This document shows, piece by piece, positions 32,601 through 43,079 of a stretch of DNA of 64,000 bases (the stretch's first letter is position 1; the number at the start of each line of letters is the position of its first letter). Below the pieces are notes generated by a model. That model was not told the origin of the DNA. It worked only from the letters and a program-made list of their open reading frames with translations, and made no database searches. The position numbers and the translations under genes are program-made. This DNA comes from Berberis thunbergii (taxonomy: Eukaryota; Streptophyta; Magnoliopsida; Ranunculales; Berberidaceae): the NCBI GenBank assembly GCA_003290165.1, contig QNQO01000808.1:419654-483653 (forward strand). Direction: 5' to 3'.

Positions 32601-35600
32601 CTCATTTTCATGCCAAGCAAAGCCAGAAAACTGGGAGAGGTTGTTCCTCACAATAAATGACTGCAAACATAATACAGATTCACAAAAGGTGTCATTTTAG
32701 TTTGTCTAACAGAAACATCCCTTCTTGACAATAGCAATAACAAGAACCAACCCAGAAATACAGAAGACTACACATTCTCACTGACCAAAAAACAAACATC
32801 CTTGAATTGGGGGCAGACATGGATAAAGAAAGGTATAAGAGTGAATCGCTTATAAATTACTTTGGTTAATCATAAGAAATATAGGCCTATTGCAGCTCAA
32901 CTTGGAAAAAAAATGGAGAAAGTATGCAAATAAGAAGAAAAAAAGTTCAACATTAAATCTATGATACATGCGAAGTACTACTTGTAAAAAATCAGAACAT
33001 AAAAAATAAATAGAAACAAGTTTTATAGGTTACCTTTCCCCTCCTTCCAAATAGAATCACGTGAACTAGTATAAAGTTCTCATCCGTCTTCTTTTTAGCT
33101 AGTTTGTATGCCACTGAAACATCAATACAAAAATGATGGTTCAGAAAATGTCAAAGGATAAGTTTTTCATAAATTTTTCTGTTGCACTCGTAACACATTA
33201 TAGCCAGCAACACAAGTATGATAACATGCCTAAGGTGTTGATCATTCAAAATGCCAACACTACAGCAGCTTTAATGAGAATGAAAAATGGCAACTGTGGT
33301 ATTCATATGCAAGGCCAGATGCACGTTGGAGCTTATCTGTACTACAAGATTGACATTGTTGCTGGATAAGTAACTCATATAAACAATTGATAAAATGCTC
33401 ATTCTAGAAACTTTGTTAGCACTTGTACGGCTTCTCCAATGGGCTCTCCTTTGCTAGATTTCTACCTTGGCAATTTGGAGGCCTTGAAAGGTGTCCAAGT
33501 TTGTCTAATTAAAATACTATGTCAAGTATATCCCAAAACCCGAAAAAGCTATTTATAGAGTTGAATTTTCCGAACCCAAACCCAACAAGGGTTAGCTCGC
33601 GTCAAAACGATCCATCTTGACACAGTTGACATGGTTAACGGAGTCAACATCAACGATATAGACACAACCTAAACAAACAGCTTCTTAAGTCTACCAACAA
33701 AAACACAAAGAGAATTCATTTTTTATAGAATCCTTGCTACTTACAATTTGTTTGTAATTAATGTGAGACTAAAGTTTCTCAAGGCTACAGTATGAAGCAA
33801 TTTGTAATAAAAAAAATATAGTCCCATATTGAGTGGGGACAGTTTCTAAATACATTTCAATGTTATAAATGCATCCAAAATCTTCTGTAGAAATATTCAT
33901 ACACGACAGTGGCAGTCAATTGTGTTATGTGGTGTTGCTGGGTTACAAATTGCCACCTATGAAGGTAACAACATAATTTTCATATTCATAATTTATTTCC
34001 TATTTTCCTTCTTTCATTCATCTGACCAGGAATGGAAATATATTACATATTAGTTTTTTGAAGGAAGAACTAGAAGTTTTATTCATTATATTCTAAGTAC
34101 AACATACCAAGAAATTTGCATTGTTCCAGACACTGTGAAATGCAACCAACACAGGTGTCGGACAAATAAACTATGAAAACACAATACAGTGCCACGCTTG
34201 TACATTATATTATTTTTTTCATCAATAAATTAGAATAGTATGAGTCATGTTTGTTAGCTTGTTGCAACACATGTACCACTAACATACCAAAATAATATGC
34301 TTCATAGAGTCATAATATCAAATTTATTGATGAAAAATCAATCCTGCAAATGATTCTTGTTCTACTTTGTTTAATGTTATATTTGAAAAATGCCAAATTG
34401 TAATTTGTGTTCCTTGCACCTTGGTCTTTACTACCAAATTATATGAAGATATCCATTAAACAGGGTATACCCATTCAAAACCATTGGTTCTTGGATGAGT
34501 TATATCACTTTGTAATTGTATAAATACCACTCAAAAGGATAATTACCATAATATCCTAACTGAAGCAGCAGAATCCACAAGATTGTTTCTTAATTTTACT
34601 TATACATTTATCTCGGTTTTGTCACTGTTAAATTGGTAATTACACAAGAGTTATCTAGTACAAACTTAATCTAATGGACACAATATTACAAATCTCAAAA
34701 CACTCAATTTAGTGATTTACCATTCAGAGCATCTTTAGCTATTTCACACATTAACTTTCATAACATATTAGATTTATTCCTGGTTACACTCTGAATATAT
34801 GACATGGAACGTCCATGAAGATATACTCAATAGGCACAAACATATAGCCACTGGGATAGGCGATGATCCAAATGCCCTTGTTATATATACCCTAGTTTTC
34901 CAAGATTTGTTGTATCATTGTGTTGCACAACAACCATATTCGTGTCCATGCTAGACCATTGTAGATCCTATTGACTTGAGTACAAATAGGATCTACAATG
35001 GATTTTCACTGGCAAATATATCAGATTTTCTATTTAGATATTCTAGATAGACATTGGCTTTTCACTGACTTTTCTAGATAGACATTGGCTTTCACTAGCA
35101 AATATATTGCATGACAGAGACATTTTGCTCACTTACTGATTCAAGGACTGGAAAAAAGTTCAAAGTTTGGCTTGCATTAGATAAGTAGGAAAAACATTAA
35201 ACCCCCATTTCGCTTGCAAGGCAGCAAATCCGTCTGTTATTTCAAAGAAAAAATCCATTTTGGCAACCACGGGATTTAACAGATTTAGATTTTCATTGTT
35301 TCAAAAACATGCGTGTATGTAGAAGTGGATTTCAAAATGTTTTACCCTGGTATTAATGTTTTATAGCATTAGCTCACTAAAATGGGCTTATAAGCCTTAG
35401 ATGATAATTTGCAAGAATCACAGCAGTAGTGAGCTGTATGTCCAAATCTTTAACTGACCCACATATTCTGATAAACAACAAATCTAAGAAAATTCTTCCA
35501 AGAGAAAGAGAATCAACATAAACTACTCATGCATTTACGACATATGAACCTTTATTAAGACTAAATCAATAGTTAATAAATATACCATTTGGTATGTCCT

Positions 35601-35892
35601 TAAGTGCAGTACCACGACCCTGCAATTAAAGAGCAAAACAACATTTTCAATACAAATACCATTTAAAGAATAGCTAAAAACAAATGAAAGCATGAGCAGA
35701 AAGGAATAGTAAAGAGTACCTTTCCAATAAGAAGTGCTTGAGGCTGCTCCTTCTCAATATAGGCAACCAGCCGCTCAACAGACTTTCGCTCACGAACAGG
35801 TCGCTCAATGGTGGGTGCAGCAGGTGTGACTGGTTCTTTAACTTTTCTCTTGCGCACCTCCTTTTTCTCATCCTCTTTTTTCTCATCCTTCA
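32601..35892 (-). pseudogene. DEK: captured DEK-domain chromatin protein fragment, four exons
   Basis: The exons are 35892-35720, 35619-35586, 33113-33034 and 32660-32601, all with GT-AG borders and matching phases. They read KVKEPVTPAAPTIERPVRER, then GRGTALKDIPN, then VAYKLAKKKTDENFILVHVI with LFGRRGK, then SFIVRNNLSQFSGFAWHENE. This matches the acidic/basic N-terminal stretch and the first part of the DEK domain (SAF-box region) of plant DEK proteins, which bind DNA and histones in the nucleus. The reading frame is open across all four exons (about 115 residues). The C-terminal DEK domain exons are missing. The order and introns of the parent gene are preserved. Confidence 0.85.
33114..35585. 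other. introns of the DEK fragment
   Basis: Mostly one large intron between the DEK exons ending at 35586 and starting at 33113. AT-rich. No other exon or element was recognised. Confidence 0.45.
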
Positions 35893-36706
35893 CTTGATCC
35901 CCAATAAGAAAAATTACTGAAAATTGAGTCAACGACCAATCACTGAAAATTTTCACAATAATTATTGCGATTTCAAAATGTATATATTGACCAAAGAGAA
36001 GGAAAAGAAGAAACTGAATCGAACAATTAGGTCTTCTTCTTCACTTAGTTGATCGAACAGAAAAAAAAAAAAAAAAAAAATGAATCGCAAAGAAGAAGAA
36101 GTAAAAAAAAAAAAAAAAAGGAAAAGAAGAAACTGAACGGGGCTTTGATCATACCTGATTGATTGCTTGGATCTGGCATCTGGGTTTCTTGCCGAACCCA
36201 TAGTTTTGATTCTCTCTTAGGTATTCTTCTTCGCAAACCCTTCCAGTTCTTCTTAATCCCTTCGATTTCTTCTTCTTCACAAACACTTTGATTTCTTCTT
36301 TGCAAACCTTTTGATCGACTGAAGTGGTATGTCGATAGAAGGTTGGGAGTGAGAGGTATGTTGATCGATCAATTGGAGTGTAGAGGGCTATCAATCAACT
36401 GGTGAAGGCGGAAGATGGGCTCAATCGACTGGAAGATGGGTTCGATTGACTCTGTCGATCGATTGGTGCTGAGGGTTGGAGGGTTTTGGGATGATTTGAG
36501 TTGCGATCTTCGTCGATCTTGGTAGCAGGAGGTCGACATGGTGGGTGGGATCGTCGTCTCTCTCACTCCATTAAACAAAAGGTACCCATACATGTCTCTC
36601 TCACTCACTCTGAGGCTCACTTCTTTGATGGTTTCCGTTGTTCCCCTAAGAGGGTAAGTTGCTTCTGAAAAATGACATTGTTTGTTTTCAACTTCCATTT
36701 GAACAG

Positions 36707-37054
36707 GCTTTGCGTGGGGTATATGCCAAGGATGTTCATGTCAGGCTTGCTTGTCTGAATGCTATAAAGTGCATTGAGCTTTGCTATGTGTCGAGGGAAA
36801 GGGCGAGGAAAACAGCGAGGTAAAGGAGGTGGCGGGGGTGAACCGTTCACCTCCTCGAGATGTGTGTTGCGCGCGCATCTCGAGGGGGGTGAACGGTTCA
36901 CCCCCCGCCACCTCTTTTACCTCGCTGTTTTCCTCGCCCTTTCCCTCGACATTTAGAATTCCCGAAGTGCATTCCTTCTGTTTCTAGCCGTTGCATTAGT
37001 CAGAATGTTGATGTTGCAACAAGCATATGGATTGCTCTTCATGACTCAGAAAAG
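36707..37054 (+). pseudogene. GCN1: captured GCN1 exon interrupted by a fold-back MITE
   Basis: With the MITE (36776-36964) and one TSD copy ignored, a 150-bp exon remains between an acceptor (CCATTTGAACAG) and a donor (GAAAAG|GTTTGG). It reads ALRGVYAKDVHVRLACLNAI, KCIPSVSSR and DVATSIWIALHDSEK. This is a HEAT-repeat segment of plant GCN1/ILITYHIA, the ribosome-associated activator of the eIF2-alpha kinase GCN2, a protein of more than 2000 residues. It lies on the plus strand, opposite to the other cargo of CACTA element B. The neighbouring GCN1 exon was not found. Confidence 0.85.
36776..36964. mobile_element. fold-back Mutator-like MITE, copy 2, in the GCN1 exon
   Basis: A 189-bp near-perfect palindrome. 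The left arm GAGCTTTGCTATGTGTCGAG then GGAAAGGGCGAGGAAAACAG pairs with the right arm, and the centre carries ATCTCGAG..GCGCGC. It is flanked by a perfect 9-bp TSD AAGTGCATT (36767-36775 and 36965-36973). Same family as 8175-8354. Confidence 0.92.
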
Positions 37055-37749
37055 GTTTGGAAGTGCAATCATGTTTATTCTTATAGCGATCAATATATAT
37101 CTATTCGTATGAACGGTGATGTAATTTGTTAGTGATTGAATGGTGAATAGAAAATAATAATAACAGAAATATAGTTTCATTGATTATGTATTGCAGTAAT
37201 AATAACAGAAATATAGTTTCATTGATTATGTTTTGCAGAAATAACGGTGTTTAATTAAAGATTTTCTAAGAATATGATTTTCCAATTATTTTGCATATGA
37301 AACGAAGATCCAAGTCCTTTTTCTTTTCTTTTTTTTCCCGGAAACTCAGACATCATATGAAGTGTTAGTAATATTCTATAACTGAGCAGCCTTTACTGGA
37401 TTCATCCAGTAATACAAGAGTGAATCTGCTATAGACTTGGGGACCCCCTTGGTTTGATTCAGGATGTTCTTGATTTTAACTTGGGATGTTAGGATGGGAA
37501 AATGAAGGTAGCACTGAGTGGGGGAGTGTCTGAATGAACTTATGTAACTTTATGTACGTTTTAGATGTTGCATGAACTGTGAGATATTCATGGAGATGCT
37601 AAAAAATTAAATATGTCATATACATCAGTATATTTGTATTACTCTCGTCAACTCCAACACTCTGATTTGAAACGAAAATGTAGTTCGTCTGCGCAAATGT
37701 TTTTTCGCAAGACCGCGAAATGTTTCGCAATGGTGCCAAAGCAAACACA
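37055..37749. other. right interior of CACTA element B, nothing recognised
   Basis: Contains a near-duplicate of AATAATAACAGAAATATAGT followed by TTCATTGATTATGT (about 37153-37195 and 37196-37237). No gene. The right subterminal repeats begin near 37766. Confidence 0.45.
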
Positions 37750-37765
37750 AGTGCATTTTTTTTTT

Positions 37766-37845
37766 ATAGCCACGGTTTTAGGCTCTAGCCACAGTTTTGA
37801 GTCGTCACAAATAAACTAACGATTTTGAGCCGTGGCCATCTATGT
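37766..37845. repeat. right subterminal repeats of CACTA element B
   Basis: AGCCACGGTTTTAGGCTCTA, AGCCACAGTTTTGAGTCGT and GATTTTGAGCCGTGGCCA are degenerate copies of the GCCACGG..CCGTGGC motif seen in element C. The TIR itself follows after ATGTGTAGC. Confidence 0.7.
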
Positions 37846-37873
37846 GTAGCTAATCAATCATTTTAGTGTAGTG

Positions 37874-38133
37874 GATGTTCCCATTTTCCTTCTGCAAGTG
37901 GAGGGTTTTGTTGGGCGAGCATCTCCAGTGCTCGTGCAATCTGTTTCATCTGGGTTGACAGAAGATCCACCCTTATGCCCGTCGTGGCTGCCACCGGTGT
38001 GGGGGTCTGATTTTGCTCTCTTGTGGTGTCGGATTCATTGGAATTGGCAGCGCTCTTGCAGTACGATCATTCAAGGGCTCAAGGATGCCCCTAAGCCCTC
38101 ATTGTTGCGAGATCTCGTGGTAACCATATCCAT
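37874..38133 (-). pseudogene. gag N-terminus of the gypsy element
   Basis: Starts at 38133 with MDMVTTRSRNNEGLGA, matching the gag start at 2369 (MMTTGSRNNE). A TGA follows about 20 codons in. Pieces such as EMLAQQNPPLAEGKW then run up to the CACTA B junction at 37874. Confidence 0.65.
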
Positions 38134-38172
38134 GTAGGGTGATGTCAATGTATTTTCAAGGAAATTCATTGC

Positions 38173-38190
38173 TCCCCACAGACGACGCCA
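38173..38190 (-). promoter_or_regulatory. primer-binding site of the gypsy element
   Basis: TGGCGTCGTCTGTGGGGA on the minus strand, three bases from the LTR end. The truncated gypsy at 2424-2441 has TGGCACCGTTCGTGGGGA in the same place. It fixes the LTR at 38194-38808 as the 5' LTR. Confidence 0.75.
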
Positions 38191-38193
38191 AAC

Positions 38194-38808
38194 TGATGTA
38201 GTCAAATCCTGCACGTGAGCTAAGGAACACTGTTGTGGTGGCTGATGACACTCAGAGAAAAGCTTAAAGTTGTAAATTGGGTACTATAGCGTACATTTTC
38301 TCATCAACTCTATGTCTCTTTTATAATGCACGAGTCCTCGTTCGACTAGGCTTTTAGTGGCATAGTTTAGGGAAAGAGATCTTGTTGGAGATCCTTTCCT
38401 GGTTGAAACTCGTCCATGTAGGAGAGTTTTCCCACACGACTTGTGTTCCTAGATCTACGGGAGAGGTTTCCCTTTTTGAGTGTTGTCCATGCAAGGAAGT
38501 TTTCATACACGACTTATACTCCTATATATGTTTCCTAGTCCGAATCAATGTTACAGGCATGTCTGTCTTAGGTGATCCCCTAGAAACTTGCGTGATTAGG
38601 GCTTACGGTTATTGGGCTTTATCATGTGACGTGTGGGCTTAATAAGGCGCTGCAATTTGGATCCAACCTTCTGAATTCGGTCAATATGGGTTTAATTATG
38701 TCTGAGCCTTGCTAGATTTGGTGGACAATCGAGCCCACTTTGCTCTGCTGATGAGATCATCTTGACACGCGTACGGTGTGGATTTAATGACGGTTTGATG
38801 TATCATCA
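38194..38808 (-). repeat. gypsy 5' LTR
   Basis: 615 bp, TGATGTAGTC to GATGTATCATCA on the plus strand, so the ends TGATG/CATCA are inverted. The minus-strand TATA box TATAAAAG is at 38318-38325. It is homologous along its length to the LTR at 9328-15820. The following 5 bp CAATG pair with GAATG at 9323-9327. Confidence 0.9.
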
Positions 38809-38874
38809 CAATGTATTAAGATTACAGAACGGGGAGAGTAAAAAAAGATGACCCACTTGGCAAGCTTTATTTTT

Positions 38875-39050
38875 GAGTAATGCTACAGAGCCCGCTCGGT
38901 GGCTTGTGTTTGCAGCCTGGGGGCGAAAATACAATTTTGCCCCCCTCTTTAACCACCTTCTCAAAAAGTGGTTAAATAGGGGGGCAAAATTGTATTTTCG
39001 CCCCCAAGACTGCAAACACAGGCCATCAAAGCGGACTCCCTAGAATTATA
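38875..39050. mobile_element. second type of fold-back MITE with 10-bp TSD
   Basis: The left arm GAGTAATGCTACAGAGCCCG then CTCGGTGGC pairs with the right arm (inverse TATAATTCTAGGGAGTCCGC..). The inner arms contain GGGGGCGAAAATACAATTTT and its complement around a GTGGTTAA stem. A perfect 10-bp direct repeat CTTTATTTTT flanks it (38865-38874 and 39051-39060). The ends GAGTAATGCTA / TATAATTCTA resemble those of the 8175 family (GAGCAATGCTA / AATTCTAAA), so it may be a relative. Confidence 0.9.
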
Positions 39051-39060
39051 CTTTATTTTT

Positions 39061-39895
39061 AGCTCTGGTTTCCGCTGTGCCAGGAATGTCATGATTTGGC
39101 CTTGTAAACTTTTTCTCCCCTTGATAACATGAACCCCATCCATCTGAATACATTCAACCTCTAGGTGTAACCAAAAACATACTTAGAACAAAACACAAGA
39201 AAAGAGAAATGAATCTTATGTTTGGGAAAATGCTCAGAAAATTTCAACATGAAAAAATTTCGATTCTGATCAAACTCGATAGACTTATCTTTGATTTCAT
39301 AGAAGATATCAAAATAGCATGATATCTTCCTCCATCCTGGACAAGCAACTAATTAAATCAATTGATATAACCCCAGGAAAATGCAATGACAAAATAAATG
39401 AAGTTGTAAAACTAAGGACGACTTTTCTGGAGCCACACTAATAAAATCATGCAGTGACTGCATCTCTCTACACAGGGTCAGCTATATCACATATTAAAAC
39501 CTATAAATTCTGCTAAACAGGGATATTTCTTTCGAGTTATCTTCATTAAATTTACTTTCAAGATTTTTTAGAAGTCAATATCAATAGACAGAATATGGTA
39601 AAAGTGTCACAGTGTCTGAGATTGAGGTTGCTACCACATGAATGACCTGAATACTAGACTCTAAAATGATCAACAAGATACTGGGTTCCAAATATCTTGA
39701 ATCCCCTAGAGACAAATATCTTGGATCCCTTTTGTTGTTTTTTTAAACAAAAAGAAAGCCAGTGACTTCTAATTCATCTTAGAGATAATCAATGTTAAAC
39801 TTTCTAGTTGAAAATCTAGAGTGCTCTCCCAGGTAGGTCGTACAATTATGATCAAAGTGGTCAGTAATTCTATTCCAATTTACAATATGCAAACT
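39061..39895. other. intergenic DNA, nothing recognised
   Basis: Sequence between a MITE and the poly-A end of the LINE. No supported gene or RNA. Confidence 0.4.
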
Positions 39896-39965
39896 TTTTT
39901 TTTTTTTTGAAAGGCAAGCGTGGGGTATAAATGAGCTCCCTATACCACAAAAAAAGAGTTATAAG

Positions 39966-42589
39966 CTACAATCTGACATAATTCTTGCCTTTCACATCAT
40001 TATGAATAATATCCTTAAGATCTTGCGCAAAGGAGCTAGGAGTAATCTCCACAAACTCTGAACTAGGCATAGTGCTTGCAAGCTTATTTGCTGCTTGATT
40101 GGTCTCTCTAAACACATGTATAATTCTGAATTCCTCAAACTCTGTCAGTGCATTTTTAATACGTCTTACTGTATGTCGTGTTTCCCATGGGGGAACCTTG
40201 TCTGTGTTAAGGTACATATGTGCATTGGATGAATCCATTCCAAGCGTAATTTTCCTTGGCCCATATTGTTTAGCTACTTTCACTCCCGTCTCAACTCCTT
40301 GGAGTTCATGTAACACTACAGATTGACCTACAACTGACTCTGCTGCCGCAACCAGCACAACGCCTTCATGGTCCCTTATAATTGCTGCAAAGCCTCCTCT
40401 ATTACCAGCAAGTGAGCCATCTGAGTTAATCATGTACTCCTGACGTCCTGGTCGTCTCCATTGATGCGTGGTGCTGGTCCTCATTGCATATTGTACTGGC
40501 CAATTTAGTCTATTGCAAAAACTGTGATTATAAGCGTTGTCAGCCACTTTAATGTCCATAACTGCTACCCTTAGTCCGATATCCTTAATGATCCTACTCA
40601 CCAGATCTAATGATGTCATACACACAGATTGAAATAATCTCTTATTTCTCTCTTGCCATATGTGATATACTGTTGCATTGAATGATAGCTTCCTCATCAG
40701 TGTGCTAACATTACTTCCTGTGAACTGCTGTGTGCACCACTCAATTTCTAAATGTAGATCCAATGGCACATGAATGAACCCCATGTAGGTACGACCATGT
40801 GAATCTGGAATAGCAACAGTCGAAGAATAGGTGTTCTTCATTCTCAGGTTCTGTATTGCACAATCGGCATATTGAGGCTTCAATTTTTTTCCAAGCCTTC
40901 AACTTGTCCTGGGTCTTCAGAGCTAGATACATAACAAACCATGTTAAAGCTCTGCCTGGGGATATGTCCCTTAAACCAGACCAATCTCGCCCACTGGACG
41001 GGTTGTTTCCTTCTTCTTGAAGAGTGGTAAGCTAATCTATTTGAGAACTCAGCGTTTTTCCCTCCTTTCCAGATAACTTCATCTTGGCAGTTCACATCCA
41101 GTTCAACTGTGTCGAGTGCACCACCACAGATGTCATCAATCGTCATAACTTGGAACTCCCCATTTGCCATCTCATATTAAAGCACTTACTTTTGCATTTT
41201 TATGGAGTGTGGAGTTATATTGTAAGTGTTGAGGGAACTTTACCATGAGAATACACATAGGGTGCCATGGGTCTTTCCATATTCTTGTGCCCTCACCATT
41301 GCTAATTAAGTGAGTAATGAGTGTCGTAGTCCTTGTCCTACTGTTCAAAATGCTACGCCAGCACCATGAGGATTCTTGAGGTAACTCCATCAACCAGAAA
41401 TCCTTATCTTTGATCATATTTTTCCAAGTCTAGTGAACCCACAGGTTGTTCTTTCTTGTGACTAAATTCCAGATATGTCTTGTTAAGGCTGCCTGATTTG
41501 AGATTTCCACACACCGAACTCCTAGGCCTCCTTCACTGTAAGGATGGCACACCTTCTCCCAACCAACCATAGGTAATTTGTTATAAGAGTCGATAGCTGA
41601 CCATAAGAAATTACGCATGATGGAATTCAGCTCATTAATTGTTTCTTTAGGGATAGCAAAGCAACTGGTCCAATAGACATGTAAGTTGTTCAAAACAGCT
41701 TTCACGAGAGTTTATTTGGCCGCATAAGACAGAACTCTGTTCTTCCAGGAGCCTATTCTTTTACGAGCTTTCTCGATCAAAGGGAGACAGTCCCTATGTG
41801 ACAAACGTGTAGAGACCAATGGCAACCACAGGTATCTAACTGGAAGTGCATCCAACTTGAATTGGAGGGTAGAGTAATTTGCTACAGCTCATTATCTGCT
41901 ATCCCAGATACATATAAGCTGCTCTTAGCAGCATTTATTTTGAAGCCAATACAAGCTTTAAACATGCGAAGCACCTCTGCTAATGTTGTGGCTGACTGTA
42001 CATCACCATAGAAGAAGACCATTAGATCGTCCATGAAGCTTAATGTGTGACAATAGGGTCATTACATTTGTAATGGAGCTTGTATGTTCCCTCCGTTACC
42101 TTTTGTTTTAGTAAAAGATGAAAGATTTCCATAACTAACACAAAAAGGTAAGGAGACATTGGACAACCCTGTCTTATTCCTCTCGTTGCCTTGATGAAAC
42201 CCTTGGGGGAGCCATTTACTGCAATGGAGAATCGCGCTGTCATTATGCACGCACTGACCCATGTTATGAAGATCTCGTGAAATTGCATTTTGCGCATGAT
42301 ATCTATGATTGCATCCCACCTAATCGTATCATATGCCTTTCTTATATCAATCTTTGCAGCACATCTGGGTGGCTCGTGGTCTCGATGATAATTCCTTACA
42401 AATTCATGTGCTAGCATGATATTTTCATGCATGTATCGCCCCTTAATAAACGCCGACTGATTAAGACTAACCAACTTCGGGGTAAGGTTCTTCATCTTGT
42501 TCATCATAATTTTGGTAATGCGTTTGTAGAGGGCGTTACAGCAAGAGATTGGTCTGAAATCAGTGAGATAAGAAGCATTAGTCACTTTA
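39966..42589 (-). pseudogene. LINE ORF2, second part: reverse transcriptase, zinc-finger region, RNase H
   Basis: From the CACTA junction downward it reads SYLTDFRPISCCNALYK, NQSAFIKGRYMHENIMLAHE, KAYDTIRWDAI and GIRQGCPMSPYLFVL (RT blocks). After a 1-base frameshift comes HTLSFMDDLMVFF, with the catalytic FxDD box near 42020-42040. Then come RNFLWSAIDSYNKLPMVGWE, the zf-RVT region (WARLVWFKGHIPRQSFN), and an RNase H with INSDGSLAGNRGG, the HELQGVE glutamate and GMDSS. Stops at about 41703, 41429 and 41171 break the frame. The last 305-codon block (40883-39966) is open. Confidence 0.88.
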
Positions 42590-42609
42590 GGACACTACAC
42601 CAAAAAGCC

Positions 42610-42960
42610 AGTTTAGCCACGCCAAGATGGCCACGGTTTTAAACCGTTGGTTATTTTGCCACGGCCTAAAACCGTGGCTATAATTACCAACGGCCTAAAA
42701 CCGTGGCAAAAAAAAAACTGGCCACGGCTAAACACCGTTGGTTTATTTGCCACGGCACAAAACCGTGGCTATAATTACCAACGGTTTAAAACCGTGGCTA
42801 AAACTGTGGCCACGGCTCAAAACCGTTGGTGTCTTTGCCACGGCTAAAAACCGTGTCTATAATGCCAACGGTCTAAAACCGTGGCTAAAAAAAAAATGGC
42901 CACGGCTCAAAACCGTGGCTATAAGGGGAAACGGCCAAAAACCGTTGCTAATAAGAGCGT
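42610..42960. repeat. left subterminal palindromic array of CACTA element C
   Basis: About a dozen arms of the type GCCACGG(N)TNAAACCGT(G/T)G, alternating in orientation so that neighbours pair as small hairpins, for example GCCACGGTTTTAAACCGTTG and CAACGGCCTAAAACCGTGGC. Spacers are mostly 6-15 bases of TTATTTGCC or TATAATTAC type. It is much more regular than the array of element B. Likely binding sites for a trans-acting CACTA protein, by analogy with TnpA sites of En/Spm. Confidence 0.85.
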
Positions 42961-43079
42961 TTTGCATGTGGGCCGCATGCGTGGAGGAAGGACTTTCGCG
43001 CTTTGGCGAAAACGCGTTTCCCGCTTTGGCGAAAACAGGTTTCCCGCTTGCGAAAAAAATGGGGGAATAGAAAGAGTTT

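Larger units (their letters stand above)
27247..37873. mobile_element. CACTA element B (Pack-CACTA) carrying TIM22, ABCB, DEK and GCN1 fragments
   Basis: The ends are CACTACACAAAAATACCC (27247) and the inverse CACTACACTAAAATGATTG (37873), with subterminal GCCACGG / ACCGTGGC repeats at both ends. It lies within the gag of the gypsy element, whose sequence resumes at 37874. The flanking triplets GTT and GAT differ by one base, so the TSD has changed or is imperfect. It is 10,627 bp with no transposase recognised. Cargo on the minus strand: TIM22 (29911-29553), an ABCB transporter (29540-28609) and DEK (35892-32601). Cargo on the plus strand: GCN1 (36707-37054). A hAT element and a fold-back MITE are nested inside. 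Introns are retained, so capture was at DNA level. Confidence 0.85.
9328..38808 (-). mobile_element. Ty3/gypsy retrotransposon (Tat-like), heavily nested
   Basis: Minus-orientation element. The 5' LTR is 38194-38808 and the 3' LTR is 9328-15820 (interrupted). The primer-binding site is at 38173-38190, and the polypurine tract (AGGGGGAGCAGC on the minus strand) abuts 15820. Going down from 38190 come the gag start, gag/protease, reverse transcriptase, RNase H and integrase, then a tandem-repeat block and an antisense ORF. The 5-bp flanks are GAATG and CAATG, a TSD with one change. Removing the four nested insertions and their TSDs (5870, 451, 3072 and 10630 bp) leaves about 9.46 kb. An antisense ORF and tandem repeats downstream of integrase are known from Tat-lineage elements (Retand/Ogre group). 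Every domain has stops or frameshifts. Confidence 0.9.

Noticed and set aside
36045..36305. Several overlapping minus-strand frames near poly-A runs
   Set aside because: Driven by A homopolymers and low complexity. No domain and no splice support.
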